A stretch of DNA of 64,000 nucleotides from Pseudomonadaceae bacterium (GTDB lineage: Bacteria; Pseudomonadota; Gammaproteobacteria; Pseudomonadales; Azotimanducaceae): assembly GCA_024743175.1 (NCBI GenBank), contig JANSXA010000002.1:124001-188000 (forward strand), given 5' to 3'. The translations under genes were made by a program, and so were the position numbers. Below the pieces are notes generated by a model. It did not search any database, was not told where the DNA came from, and saw nothing but the letters and a program-made list of their open reading frames with translations. Shown here one piece after another: positions 37,251 through 47,001 of this stretch. How positions within the stretch are numbered: position 1 is the first letter of the stretch; each line of letters opens with the position of its first letter.

Positions 37251-37886
37251 ATGCCTAACATCAGATTTAATAAGAAGCACAAACCTGAGGCGCTCCGTTT
37301 CTGGTCCTGGCGAGCCTTAAATCGCCGCGTACAAACCACTAAAGCAGCTGATGAGGCTCATGCGCAGGCGTTTGCCGAGCGCGCTCAGGAAATGCGGGAA
37401 GAGCTCGAGTTCCTCCTGAGCGCCGGATTGTCTGAAGGTGCTGAGCAGTCTCTTAATGCTCTGGCGGAAGAAGATATGAGCGACTTCTGCATTATGGTCG
37501 ACCTGGCCGAACCCATCGAAATTCCTGGCGTTACGCCGCTTAAAGAAGACACACGCAAGCATCTGCATAATTTTCTCGACGGCGAGCCGTGGCATTCTTT
37601 AGCCATCGATAACGACATTACCGTGGCGCTGGCATCTCTTGACGCTATAGGCGCCTCGGAGTCGGACCGCCCCTGGTACGATGAAGTACCGCACCTGATT
37701 GAGATGATCGCGCGACTGTTGGACCAGGTGAACAAGGAGCAGTTACTTCGACTTGTCGGGGAATACAACGTCCTCGCTACGCGCGATAACCTTCATTTAC
37801 CGAAAGAACTCGGTGCAACATTTGAAGCTCTGGTGCACAGTGCAACACAGCGTCTGGGCATACCGATGCAGGACATCCAGAAATAA
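37251..37886 (+). CDS. Hypothetical soluble protein
   Basis: A 211-residue, mostly helical, acidic protein that I do not recognise. The first 25 residues are basic (RFNKKHKPEALRFWSWRALNRR). It contains paired helical stretches rich in Glu and Leu (EEMREELEFLL-like segment near residues 45-55; HLIEMIARLLDQVNKEQLLRLVGEYN, by ends, near 145-170). There is no signal peptide, membrane segment or cysteine motif beyond single Cys. AGGGAG precedes the ATG by about 8 bp, which supports the start. It is divergent from the MHS transporter and convergent with the HtaA-like gene. Confidence 0.75.
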   Translation: MPNIRFNKKHKPEALRFWSWRALNRRVQTTKAADEAHAQAFAERAQEMREELEFLLSAGLSEGAEQSLNALAEEDMSDFCIMVDLAEPIEIPGVTPLKEDTRKHLHNFLDGEPWHSLAIDNDITVALASLDAIGASESDRPWYDEVPHLIEMIARLLDQVNKEQLLRLVGEYNVLATRDNLHLPKELGATFEALVHSATQRLGIPMQDIQK

Positions 37887-37907
37887 GAAGAGATAGTGCC
37901 ATAGCGA

Positions 37908-38366
37908 TCAGTCCAGCCGCACTAGATCCAATGCTGTACCCGGCGGGTAGTTGTCGGCAATCTGATACATGCCATCAACAGTGATTTCGGCCTCCAGAGT
38001 AACAGCGTCATCTTCATCGACGGTAACCGGACCGAGCTTGGCAATCGCACAGCGGTCTGTGTTCATCGGCGCGTCAAGAACAGTAAGCACAAGCCCATCG
38101 GCGCCGGCTTCCAGACCGAGTTCTGCCAAAGTAGCTTTGAGCATTCCGCCGTGGGCTTCAAACGTGACCGTGCCCTGAAATCTCATCGCTCCCGTTGCAC
38201 TGCCGTCCGGTTCAATAGACAGATCACCGCCTGGCAACGCATTGAAAACAAAGGTGCCATCGTCATTTTTGGTCGCACCGTCACTTAATGTAATGGTTCC
38301 TTCTGCGGCCTCGACGTAAGCTCTGAAGCTGGCCTTCACCCCCCAGGTTAATCTGTTGAAACTCAT
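37908..38366 (-). CDS. HtaA-type domain protein, leaderless
   Basis: A 152-residue single-domain protein. LTWGVKASFRAYVEAAEGTITLSDGA, named by ends (residues 6-31), and FQGTVTFEAHGGMLKATLAEL near residue 63-83 match the HtaA heme-binding domain of actinobacterial heme-uptake proteins. The Tyr in FRAYV and the His in EAHGG fall where heme ligands lie in HtaA. No signal peptide or anchor is present, unlike secreted HtaA proteins, so the protein is predicted cytoplasmic. GGAG lies about 7 bp upstream of the ATG. It could also be a structural relative that does not bind heme. Confidence 0.7.
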   Translation of the reverse strand: MSFNRLTWGVKASFRAYVEAAEGTITLSDGATKNDDGTFVFNALPGGDLSIEPDGSATGAMRFQGTVTFEAHGGMLKATLAELGLEAGADGLVLTVLDAPMNTDRCAIAKLGPVTVDEDDAVTLEAEITVDGMYQIADNYPPGTALDLVRLD

Positions 38367-38567
38367 AACTGCTCCGTTTAAGACAAAGCGCGAGGATGGC
38401 CCAATCAGATTGAAAATGCACCTGCATCAATAATCGAGAACACATCTGTTTTGACCAGATCTTTGTGTATTGCAAAGGTGTTCATCCCGACATTCCCATG
38501 ATGGTGCCGCCTGGGGCTTACGCACGTCTAGCGATTGCCAGGCTTTGTGCGCATGAGTTGAATCACT

Positions 38568-40313
38568 TCACGATGCTCTGGCGGCGACATAACCTTTCCA
38601 GCCGCCGAAGGCTGTAATCTCTGTCGAGCCGGTTGTTGAAAGTGGTTCAGCGATGAACCCATTGACCCAGTTGCCATCGGAAAGCTCAACTGAACCGATG
38701 CCGAGCGGTGGCAGAACCCCTTGCATAAAACTTCCTACCGTGTGTGTCGGAACCGACCACACTTCCACTTCGATAGACTGACCGTTTTCCGTATCACGGA
38801 TTAGTGCCGGGCGCTTGTTATCCGGTAGCGCGTAGAGACGGTAGTTGTCACTTGTTGTACCTCGCCGCACCAGGTAGCCGCCTCGGTCGCTCAGTTGTGC
38901 ATTCAAGGGCTGACCTTGTAGATGTGCACCGCATACTGCGAGCAGAAACTCTCCTGGACGCGCGTGCAGATCTGCACCTGGTGTCACGTCTTTGTTGCCG
39001 GCAGTAAGCGACTCGGCGAGATCCAAAAGCGCATGGTCACGCCCTGCCATGGTCACCAGCGTCACCCCGAAGGGCATACCGTCGGCTAAGTTATCTGCAG
39101 GAATCGCAATGGCGCACAAATCCAGCAGATTTACGAAATTGGTATACACACCAAGGTGGGCATTTGTGCTGAGTGGATTCTGCTGGACTTCCTCAATCAG
39201 ATAATTTGTGGGTATCGATGGCAGGACCAGAACATCGATGTCGGTAAACAGTTCTTCAGTCCGGCGGCGCAAATCCGCCAGCCTGTATTGCGCGGCAAAT
39301 GCCTCGGCTGCGCTGAAACGCGCACCACCTTCGATGATACCCAACGTTGTCGGCAGTAGGCTCTGACGATTCGAGTTCAGGAAATCTGATAGTCCCACAT
39401 AACGCTCTGCCAGCCACGGACCTTGATAAAGCAGTTCGGCAGCTTCAAAAAGAAATGCTGTCTCGCAGGTATTGGCCTGGGACAGCTGCCTCGAAAAGGA
39501 ATCATATGCGCTCTTGTGGGCTTCATCACAAGCTTGTAGCGCTACGTCGTCAAGTAGACCATAGCGTGGCTTCAAGGTATCAAAACCGCTGAAGGTAATC
39601 TGCCGTGCATAAGCATCGTTGGCATCAAAACCAGCCGCTAGATTCGCAACCATTCGCGCCTCGCCAACACTGTTGGCAAAAACAGACACACAGTCTAACG
39701 TCCGGCAGGCTGGCACAACGCCACTGGTCGACAACCAGCCACGTGTGGGTTTAAAACCAACTAAACCGTTCAATGCGGCGGGCACACGGCCAGAACCCGC
39801 GGTATCAGTCCCGAGGGAGAAACTGCAGAGCCCTAGTTTCAAAGCAACTGCGGACCCCGCGCTACTGCCACCTGAAACCATATCGGGGTTTATCGCGTTG
39901 TGTGTCGGTCCGTAAGGTGAACGCGTGCCTACAAGCCCTGTGGCAAACTGATCCAGATTAGTTTTACCAATCGGAATGGCCCCCGCATCAATGAGCCTGG
40001 CAACAACCGTGGCCGATTTGTCCGGTACATAACTGAAGTCAGGACAAGCCGCTGTTGTTGGAATACCGGCCAGATCGATATTGTCCTTGATCGCAAAAGG
40101 AACGCCCCAGAGTGGTAAAGCCTCGGAATCGATGGAGGCCAGGCGCTTGATATAAGGCTGCACTTCATCATCGCTTAGAACGTGTATCCAGGCGTTGTAT
40201 TGTCTGGTTTCAGCAATACGTTCTTTTATCTGTGAGATTACTTCTGCTGGTGTGCAGCTTTTTTCGGCATACGCGCGGCTCAATGCTGCGACATCAAGAT
40301 CCAGTACGGTCAA
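38568..40313 (-). CDS. atzF: Allophanate hydrolase
   Basis: A 581-residue enzyme that splits allophanate into ammonia and CO2. The amidase-signature domain (residues 1-440) has Lys in FAIKDNIDLAG, Ser in GGSSAGSAVAL and Ser in GTDTAGSGRVPA, the Ser-cisSer-Lys triad. The C-terminal 120 residues (LLAVCGAHLQGQPLNAQL to GWKGYVAA) are the small AtzF C-terminal domain, related to gamma-glutamylcyclotransferases. It is the last gene of the seven-gene operon, 34 bp after the carboxylase whose product it would use. Together they form the urea amidolyase pair as separate proteins, as in bacteria. Confidence 0.96.
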   Translation of the reverse strand: MTVLDLDVAALSRAYAEKSCTPAEVISQIKERIAETRQYNAWIHVLSDDEVQPYIKRLASIDSEALPLWGVPFAIKDNIDLAGIPTTAACPDFSYVPDKSATVVARLIDAGAIPIGKTNLDQFATGLVGTRSPYGPTHNAINPDMVSGGSSAGSAVALKLGLCSFSLGTDTAGSGRVPAALNGLVGFKPTRGWLSTSGVVPACRTLDCVSVFANSVGEARMVANLAAGFDANDAYARQITFSGFDTLKPRYGLLDDVALQACDEAHKSAYDSFSRQLSQANTCETAFLFEAAELLYQGPWLAERYVGLSDFLNSNRQSLLPTTLGIIEGGARFSAAEAFAAQYRLADLRRRTEELFTDIDVLVLPSIPTNYLIEEVQQNPLSTNAHLGVYTNFVNLLDLCAIAIPADNLADGMPFGVTLVTMAGRDHALLDLAESLTAGNKDVTPGADLHARPGEFLLAVCGAHLQGQPLNAQLSDRGGYLVRRGTTSDNYRLYALPDNKRPALIRDTENGQSIEVEVWSVPTHTVGSFMQGVLPPLGIGSVELSDGNWVNGFIAEPLSTTGSTEITAFGGWKGYVAARAS

Positions 40314-40347
40314 ATCTCATCTCCTTGCAATGTGCATAAATCAGCAC

Positions 40348-43300
40348 CTACTCTGGCTGCAGAACTGCCAGGGTTTGTCCTGCCTGAACCTGCTGGCCTG
40401 CACTCACCACAATTTCCAGCTGGCCCGCGAAGGGTGCACGAACCTCAAACTCCGACTTCATCGCTTCGATGACAACCAGAGTCTCGTTACCCTCAACACG
40501 CGCCATATGTTCAGCTGGCAGGGACCAGACCGAGCCACTCATCGGGCTGTCGACGGCAACGGCGCCGGGAGGCATTGCTATTGATTCAGGCGGCGTTGCC
40601 TGGCCCAGATCGGTTTCAAAGCTCAACAGGCCTTGTTCACGCCAACTTGCCAGCTCGGCATCAAAGGCGCGTTGACGCTGTTCTGTAAACGTTCGAATAC
40701 TGTCTTCTTCGCGTTGTAAAAAACCCTGGTATTCACTGGCATCAAACTGGATTGGTTGTATATCCACACAAGGTTCACCTCGCGCGAATTGCTCGCGCAT
40801 CTCAAGCAACGTCTGCGCATCAACCGGATAAAACTGCAGTTGATCAAAAGGACGTAGAAGCCACGGTTCAGAAAACGCGTCGCCACGCTTTTGGGTACTC
40901 CAGACCTGCAGGGTACGCCCAACAAACTGATAACCTCCGGGCCCTTCCATCCCGTAGATACACAAGTAGGAGCCACCAATACCCACAGAATTTTCCGCGG
41001 TCCAGGTGCGCGCCGGATTGTATTTGGTTGTGACCAGACGATGACGAGGATCCAGAGGTGTAGCCACTGGCGCACCGAGATAGACATCGCCCAGGCCCAT
41101 GACGAGGTAGCGCGCATCAAACACAATGCGTTTGACATCGTCTTTGCTTGAAAGACCGTTGATACGCCGAATGAACTCAACATTGTCCGGGCACCAGGGT
41201 GCGTCGCTGCGCACACCCTTCACATATTTATCAACCGCCTCAAGGCAAGCTGGATCTTCCCAGGACAAAGGCAGCCGAACCAGCCGGGACTCGATGACCC
41301 CATTCTCAGCTTCGGGTACCGCGTCAAGTAAAGCGTTTAACCGTTGGCGAAGTGTTACCGCACTCCATACCTGGATATCGTATCGAATCTGGAGAGAACG
41401 AATGCCTGGCGTCATTTCAACGATACCTTCGATGCCATCCGTTTCTATGAGCGTTTTGAGCGCATGAACCTTCAAATGCAATTCAACATCAAGCACTACC
41501 GGACCGAACTCGACCAGCAACCACTCCTGGCCGGCACGCCGGATCGTAATATCGCTCATCGCCAGTGCGGACGGGTTGGTTAGGGAGGCTGGGGAAAGAA
41601 TTACCGGCGATTCGCGTTTCTCAGAGGAATTGTCTTGCGGCTTGATCAGTGTTCGAACGTAGTCTTCGCGCAGGCGGCTGGCAACACCAGCGTCATCTTC
41701 CGTGGTCGCAACAAAACGGATCTGATCACCCGGCACAAGCTGCCCCAGCTTCCAACGATCGGCGTTGATAACTACAGCAGGACAAACAAATCCTCCCAGA
41801 CTGGGGCCGTCCGGACCGAGAATAACCGGCATATCACCCGTAAAATCCACGCTGCCAAAAGCGTAGGCGTTGTCGTGAATATTCGACGGATGTAAGCCAG
41901 CTTCTCCACCGTCAGGTCTGGCCCAATCAGGGTGTGGACCCGTCAACCGTACCCCGGTGCGACTGGAATTGTAGTGGACTGTCCACTGACTTGTTAAAAA
42001 GTTGTCTATGTCGCTTTCAGTGAAAAAATCCGGCGCAACGTGAGGACCTAACATCACACGAATCTGATGGCGATCCTCTAAAACAGGTTGATGAGCTGGA
42101 CTCAATTCAAATTCATTGAAAGCCTCTGCAGCACTGAGGCCCAACGGGTTTACACACAGGCCGAGCACATCACCCGTACGCAAGGCTTCGCCAGTGCAAC
42201 CGCCCATGGCGCCCAAAGTAAACGTTGCACTGGACCCGAGCTGAATCGGTGTATCAATGCCATTCTTGAACAACACATAAGCCCGCAGGCCACCGGCTAC
42301 ACTACCCAGCGACAGGGTCTGACCAGCCGCCACTTTAAACGTCTTCCAAAGTGAAACGGGCTCGCCGTCAATATCCGCCTGTATATCTGCTCCCGTAATC
42401 ACACATTGAGCCGTAGTATTGAAATGCAGACGCGGTCCATTAAGTACTATTTCAATACCGGCAGCATCAGACGGGTTTCCCAGCAGACGGTTGCCGAGAC
42501 GAAAGCTGAGGTCATCCATAGGACCCGATGGTGGCACCCCGACTGACCAGTAACCTTGTCGACCGGGAAACGACTGTATCGTACTGCTCGCACCGCCTGA
42601 GAGCACATCAATGGTTGACGCCTGATACCGCAGTTCGCCCAGCGTTGCTGTGGTCATACGTGCTTCGACGAAGGCAGGCATTTTTATGGCCTGACGTAAA
42701 TATCGGGTATTGGTCTCGATCCCGTAAATCCGCGTCGCAGCCAGTGCCTCGTCAAGTGCGACAAGGGCTTGAACACGATCCGAACCCAGAGCAATCACTT
42801 TCGCGATCATAGGATCGAATTGAAAGGGTACGCGTGCACCCGCTTGAATCCAGGTATCCACCCGGATACTCGGGTCCGGGGGAAATTCTACTTCGGTGAT
42901 TTTTCCAGGTGTTGGACGGAAATCATGGTTGGGATCTTCGGCATATACCCTGGCCTGCACAGCGTGCCCGGACGCACTGAGGCCTTCCAGTGCCTGCAGA
43001 GACTCAACATCTCCGCTGGCTTGTCTGACCATCCAGGCAACCAGATCCACGTTGTACACCAGTTCGGTTACGCCATGCTCCACCTGGAGCCGTGTATTGA
43101 CTTCGAGGAAGTAAAATTCCTCGTCGGCTGCATCATAAAGAAATTCAACGGTACCAGCGCTCTCGTAGTTTACCGACTGGAGCAACACCCGCGCCTGTTC
43201 ATGCAGGCGCTCGCGCACCTCATATGGTATGTTAGGCGCAGGACACTCTTCAATCACTTTCTGATGGCGCCGTTGCAGTGAGCAATCACGATCGCCAATG

Positions 43301-43965
43301 ATTGCAACATTGCCGCACCCATCACCAAAAGCCTGTACTTCAACATGGCGCGGCGCGCCCAGATACTTCTCCAGAAACAACTCTGCGTTACCGAAATTGC
43401 CCTTGGCCAACCGGCTGACTGCGGCAAAAGAATCTCTGAGATCCTGTTCTGAGTTACAGCGTTGCATGCCGATACCACCACCACCGGCTGTACTCTTGAG
43501 CATTACCGGATAGCCAATGGCTTCAGCAGTGGTCAGAGCCTGTTCCACATCGACCAGAATGTCACTGCCGGGAACCAGATTAACCGCAGAGGCTTGCGCT
43601 AGAAGTCTGGCTTCATGCTTCAAACCAAACTGTTTAAGGTGTGCGGGTTGCGGGCCGATAAAAGCAATGCCTTGAGTCGCAAGTCTTTCCGCGAAAGCTT
43701 CATTCTCGCTGAGAAATCCGTAACCCGGATGCACAGCCTGCGCATCGCACACTTTAATAATCGACAAGATCTTCTGCTGATTCAGGTAAGTGTCCGTGGC
43801 ACTGCCAGAACCCAGAGAATACGCCTCATCTGCGGCAGAAATATGCAGTGAATCCCGATCTTCGTCTGCGTAAACAGCAACCGATAAAGCGCCCAGATCG
43901 CGCAGCGTGCGTATGATGCGCACGGCAATAGCGCCTCTGTTTGCGACCAATACCTTGGCAAACAC
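40348..43965 (-). CDS. uca: Biotin-dependent urea/guanidine carboxylase
   Basis: A 1205-residue ATP- and biotin-dependent carboxylase. Residues 1-450 are a biotin carboxylase (FLEVNTRLQVEHGVTE; GGGGIGMQRC). Residues about 465-790 are the KipA-like part (FPGRQGYWSVGVPPSGPMDD) and about 825-1060 the KipI-like part (LGDVYLGAPVATPLDPRHRL), together the carboxyltransferase region. The C-terminus carries the biotinyl Lys1170 in EAMKSEF. In bacteria, such enzymes clustered with two associated proteins and an ABC importer have been shown to carboxylate guanidine in preference to urea. Here that context is complete, so guanidine is the likelier substrate, but the deciding residues were not assessed. 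Confidence 0.95.
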   Translation of the reverse strand: MFAKVLVANRGAIAVRIIRTLRDLGALSVAVYADEDRDSLHISAADEAYSLGSGSATDTYLNQQKILSIIKVCDAQAVHPGYGFLSENEAFAERLATQGIAFIGPQPAHLKQFGLKHEARLLAQASAVNLVPGSDILVDVEQALTTAEAIGYPVMLKSTAGGGGIGMQRCNSEQDLRDSFAAVSRLAKGNFGNAELFLEKYLGAPRHVEVQAFGDGCGNVAIIGDRDCSLQRRHQKVIEECPAPNIPYEVRERLHEQARVLLQSVNYESAGTVEFLYDAADEEFYFLEVNTRLQVEHGVTELVYNVDLVAWMVRQASGDVESLQALEGLSASGHAVQARVYAEDPNHDFRPTPGKITEVEFPPDPSIRVDTWIQAGARVPFQFDPMIAKVIALGSDRVQALVALDEALAATRIYGIETNTRYLRQAIKMPAFVEARMTTATLGELRYQASTIDVLSGGASSTIQSFPGRQGYWSVGVPPSGPMDDLSFRLGNRLLGNPSDAAGIEIVLNGPRLHFNTTAQCVITGADIQADIDGEPVSLWKTFKVAAGQTLSLGSVAGGLRAYVLFKNGIDTPIQLGSSATFTLGAMGGCTGEALRTGDVLGLCVNPLGLSAAEAFNEFELSPAHQPVLEDRHQIRVMLGPHVAPDFFTESDIDNFLTSQWTVHYNSSRTGVRLTGPHPDWARPDGGEAGLHPSNIHDNAYAFGSVDFTGDMPVILGPDGPSLGGFVCPAVVINADRWKLGQLVPGDQIRFVATTEDDAGVASRLREDYVRTLIKPQDNSSEKRESPVILSPASLTNPSALAMSDITIRRAGQEWLLVEFGPVVLDVELHLKVHALKTLIETDGIEGIVEMTPGIRSLQIRYDIQVWSAVTLRQRLNALLDAVPEAENGVIESRLVRLPLSWEDPACLEAVDKYVKGVRSDAPWCPDNVEFIRRINGLSSKDDVKRIVFDARYLVMGLGDVYLGAPVATPLDPRHRLVTTKYNPARTWTAENSVGIGGSYLCIYGMEGPGGYQFVGRTLQVWSTQKRGDAFSEPWLLRPFDQLQFYPVDAQTLLEMREQFARGEPCVDIQPIQFDASEYQGFLQREEDSIRTFTEQRQRAFDAELASWREQGLLSFETDLGQATPPESIAMPPGAVAVDSPMSGSVWSLPAEHMARVEGNETLVVIEAMKSEFEVRAPFAGQLEIVVSAGQQVQAGQTLAVLQPE

Positions 43966-43966
43966 C

Positions 43967-44611
43967 TCAGGACGCCCAGATCGCTATTTCAACGGGCGTC
44001 GGATTATAACCGTTGCAGGGATTATTTAGTTGTGGGCAGTTGGAGATGAGCAGCAGAACGTTCATATGTGCGACGAGCTCAACGTACTTTCCTGCATCAC
44101 TGATGCCATCTTCAAACGTCAGTCCACCTTGTTCGGTGACCGGAACATTCATAAAGAAATTGATATTGTGGGTAAGGTCGCGTTTGGTCAGACCCAGGTG
44201 AGCGTATTCATCGGCAATCGCAAGCAGCCAGCTGTCACGGCACGAATGCATGGTCTTTTTCTCAAGCGCATAACGAACCGTATTGCTCTCCCCTGCGCAC
44301 GCACCACCCAGGGTGTCGTGTCGACCACAGGTATCCGCCACAATCTCGAGCATTGGATTGCCTTCGTCTGAAAGCAGCACACTGTTTGTCGTGAGATACA
44401 GATTGCCTTGTTCACGAATCGTATCAAACGCGCTGTATCTCTCATGGGGGTGTTCGCTATTGAAAAACAGCGTATCAACTGCCTGGTTACCTTCGAGATC
44501 AGTAATCCGCAGCACCTCCCCTGCAGTGACCGGGTAAACCCAATAGTCACCCGCCAGAACTTTCGCCACATGACGAGCAGATGCTGTGTTCCGTTGACTT
44601 TCTTTTAACAT
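43967..44611 (-). CDS. Urea carboxylase-associated protein 2 / carboxyguanidine deiminase subunit
   Basis: A 214-residue DUF1989 protein of the UAAP2 type. Family marks are [29 protein letters not shown] (by ends) near residues 28-56, [20 protein letters not shown]-like residues near 92-110 (here [20 protein letters not shown]), and [19 protein letters not shown]. The Cys and His residues fit metal binding. With its neighbour it is expected to form the two-component deiminase that turns carboxyguanidine into allophanate and ammonia. It starts 1 bp after the first subunit ends and is followed 1 bp later by the carboxylase, so translation is tightly coupled. Confidence 0.9.
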   Translation of the reverse strand: MLKESQRNTASARHVAKVLAGDYWVYPVTAGEVLRITDLEGNQAVDTLFFNSEHPHERYSAFDTIREQGNLYLTTNSVLLSDEGNPMLEIVADTCGRHDTLGGACAGESNTVRYALEKKTMHSCRDSWLLAIADEYAHLGLTKRDLTHNINFFMNVPVTEQGGLTFEDGISDAGKYVELVAHMNVLLLISNCPQLNNPCNGYNPTPVEIAIWAS

Positions 44612-45349
44612 CTATCCGTTTCCCAGCGCATACAGTTGTGTGTTGATCAAACCACGTCTGTTCTCGTCCCTGGAAAGCAGGCAGACATCATCATCGGTCA
44701 GCGGCTCGGCCAGGGAGAGGTGGAACTTTATGGGTTGACGTGGATAGCTTGCTGCAGTTCGCAGCGGGTGTGGGCAACTGTGCATAATCACCAGGGTGTC
44801 CATTTCGAAGCGCAAGGTAACTGCAGCACCCGGCTCAGAATTATCGTCAGCAAGTTGCATCACACCATCTGTTGATACATCTACACGACTGAACCAATTC
44901 ATGTTGGCCGCCAGATCGCGCTTACCCAGTCCATATTTCGCAAGCTCGATCAGGAAGTTGTCCCGGCCGTTGCGGATAACGTCATTACGTAGATCCTGGT
45001 AGGTGGTCGTGCCCCACTTACGTTCAACCAACGCTTTGTTACAGGTGCCGCTGGCAGCATCATGCCAGCCCACATCATCCTGAACGACCGAGCAGAAGAC
45101 TCGCCCCATATCCGAATAGAGACAATGCCCCGCAGTAATTTTGAAGGTATGCTGGCATTTCAATGAATCAGGTAAGTTTAGACGTTCTAACGGATTTCCT
45201 GGGTTATAAAGCAGCATGCCCAGGTTACCCCCACCTTGAACATCCGAAAGGGTCAGATTGACACCGCGCCTGACCAGCATCGACCAGTGACGACCACCGG
45301 GAAGCGTGTCTTCATATTCAACTGTTCGCATTTCGAATCCTAAAAACAA
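44612..45349 (-). CDS. Urea carboxylase-associated protein 1 / carboxyguanidine deiminase subunit
   Basis: A 245-residue DUF1989 protein of the UAAP1 type, paralogous to the next gene. It has LPGGRHWSMLVRRGVNLTLSD near residues 16-36, DDVGWHDAASGTCNK near 111-125 (corresponding to the Cys-His region of its partner), and LAANMNWFSRVDVSTDG. The pair is established as carboxyguanidine deiminase in bacteria that use guanidine. Placed between the ABC importer (18 bp upstream) and the partner subunit, it fits the order import, carboxylation, deimination, hydrolysis. Confidence 0.9.
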   Translation of the reverse strand: MFLGFEMRTVEYEDTLPGGRHWSMLVRRGVNLTLSDVQGGGNLGMLLYNPGNPLERLNLPDSLKCQHTFKITAGHCLYSDMGRVFCSVVQDDVGWHDAASGTCNKALVERKWGTTTYQDLRNDVIRNGRDNFLIELAKYGLGKRDLAANMNWFSRVDVSTDGVMQLADDNSEPGAAVTLRFEMDTLVIMHSCPHPLRTAASYPRQPIKFHLSLAEPLTDDDVCLLSRDENRRGLINTQLYALGNG

Positions 45350-45367
45350 TTGTTCGTCGCAACATCT

Positions 45368-46168
45368 CTAGACCATCAGTGCTTGGGTGTTCGCGTCATG
45401 GCTGCACTGTGTTTCCTGCGAATCTATTTGAGTGGTCGATTCCGTCGACAGGCTGTTCAGCCGCAGGTCGTAGGTAATGTTTGCGCCGTACAGATTTGGT
45501 GCCTGAGGGTCGACACGGGTCTTGTCGAACACCAGCAACCGCGTACCCAGCTGAAAACCTTCTGCTAAATCATGAGTAATCATGATGACGGTCAACCCGA
45601 GCTCACGATGCAGCTGCCTCACCAGGCTTTGCATATCCTTGCGTATGCCTGGGTCCAGAGCCCCAAAGGGTTCGTCCAGCAGCAGTATTTTCGGAGCTGC
45701 AATCAAAGCCTGACAAAGCGCAAGACGTTGCTGCATGCCACCGGATAATGCTGACGGATACTGATCTTTCGCATCAGTTAAACCTACCCGCTCCAGCATC
45801 TGCTGTGAGCGCTTTACCTGTTCTTTGCGCCTGGCACCAAAACTCCGGCATAGATATTTTGCATGGCTCATCTCCAATGCAAGCAGCACATTACCCAATA
45901 CTGTGAGGTGAGGAAAAACCGAATAACGCTGAAACACAATGCCTCGAGCAGACGAGGGCTCCGGCTGCAAAGCTTCACCGTCAATGTCTATGCTGCCGCG
46001 TGATGGCTGCTCTTCTCCAAGGATCATGCGCAGGAAAGTAGTTTTGCCACACCCTGATGCACCCACTATCGAGACAAAGTCGCCGTGATCGATCGATAGA
46101 TTCAGGTTTTCCAGAACGACGTTGCTGTCGTAGGATTTCCACAGATTGTGTATATCGATACGGCTCAT
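45368..46168 (-). CDS. ABC transporter ATP-binding protein (NitT/TauT type)
   Basis: A 266-residue ABC ATPase for nutrient import. The Walker A motif is GASGCGKTTF near residue 36, the signature LSGGMQQRLA near 139, Walker B LLLDEPFGALDP near 163, and the switch His is in ITHDLAEG. The last 40 residues are a poorly conserved Ser/Thr-rich tail beyond the usual nucleotide-binding domain. It overlaps the permease gene by 4 bp (ATGA). In this operon type the importer is expected to carry guanidine or a related nitrogen compound. Confidence 0.93.
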   Translation of the reverse strand: MSRIDIHNLWKSYDSNVVLENLNLSIDHGDFVSIVGASGCGKTTFLRMILGEEQPSRGSIDIDGEALQPEPSSARGIVFQRYSVFPHLTVLGNVLLALEMSHAKYLCRSFGARRKEQVKRSQQMLERVGLTDAKDQYPSALSGGMQQRLALCQALIAAPKILLLDEPFGALDPGIRKDMQSLVRQLHRELGLTVIMITHDLAEGFQLGTRLLVFDKTRVDPQAPNLYGANITYDLRLNSLSTESTTQIDSQETQCSHDANTQALMV

Positions 46169-46980
46169 TTACTCGTTCCGTACCAGGGAAACAACCAGGA
46201 TGTCATGCGGCGAAACAGGTAATCGACAGCAAACGCTAACAGTGTAATCCACATGACATAAGGAAGGATTACATCCATGGCCAGGTACCGACGCACGAGG
46301 AATATGCGATAACCAAGACCTTCTGTGGATGCGATCGCTTCGGCGGCAATCAGGAACAGCCAGGCTGCGCCTAACGATAGTCTTACGGCGTCAACCAACC
46401 GCGGCAGCACCTGAGGCAGTACGACGCGTACAATGATTTGCCAGGTATTCGCATCAAGCGTCTGCGCTTTGATCAGTTGCTCTGGGGGTAACTCACGCAC
46501 ACGCTGCTCTATGTCACGCGCAATAAAAGGCGCCGTGCCAAACACTATCAATACGTATTTCGATAGTTCACCCAAACCAAAGGTGATAAACAGTATCGGC
46601 AGTACGGCCATGGGTGGAATCATAGACAGCACCCGTACAAAGGGAGAACCCCCTGCAGCGACCCAGGGTATGAGTCCATTCAATACACCCAGCCACAATC
46701 CAAGCAGAGCACTGATCGACATACCAATGGCCAACCGCTGCAGGCTCGCTAGAGTATCCACCCACAGCAGAAACTCACCTGTTCGCTTGCTGGGTGTGAA
46801 GGCCATGCGCTGCACAGCATCAACAAAGCTGGACACACCTGGCAATAGTTTGTCGTCGGGATTCGCGGTTAAGCGGATGTCCGAAAAAACGGCGTACAGC
46901 ACAATGAGCACTACAAACGGCAGAAGCGCTATGCTGAAGTTTGCGACACGACTTGCTGGTCGTCGATTGATAATCCTCAC
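46165..46980 (-). CDS. ABC transporter permease (NitT/TauT type)
   Basis: A 271-residue inner-membrane permease with about six helices. The cytoplasmic loop that contacts the ATPase contains EQLIKAQTLDANTWQIIVRVVLP, followed by AEAIASTEGLGYRIFL, both typical of SsuC/TauC relatives. It lies 21 bp after the substrate-binding protein and overlaps the ATPase by 4 bp. A single permease gene implies a homodimer. Confidence 0.93.
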   Translation of the reverse strand: MRIINRRPASRVANFSIALLPFVVLIVLYAVFSDIRLTANPDDKLLPGVSSFVDAVQRMAFTPSKRTGEFLLWVDTLASLQRLAIGMSISALLGLWLGVLNGLIPWVAAGGSPFVRVLSMIPPMAVLPILFITFGLGELSKYVLIVFGTAPFIARDIEQRVRELPPEQLIKAQTLDANTWQIIVRVVLPQVLPRLVDAVRLSLGAAWLFLIAAEAIASTEGLGYRIFLVRRYLAMDVILPYVMWITLLAFAVDYLFRRMTSWLFPWYGTSK

Positions 46981-47001
46981 GCTGATACCCCGATACGAAC
47001 C

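Noticed and set aside
38509-38541. GCCTGG...CCAGGC inverted repeat after the allophanate hydrolase gene
   Set aside because: The loop is over 20 nt and no T-run follows on the minus strand, so I do not call it a terminator.
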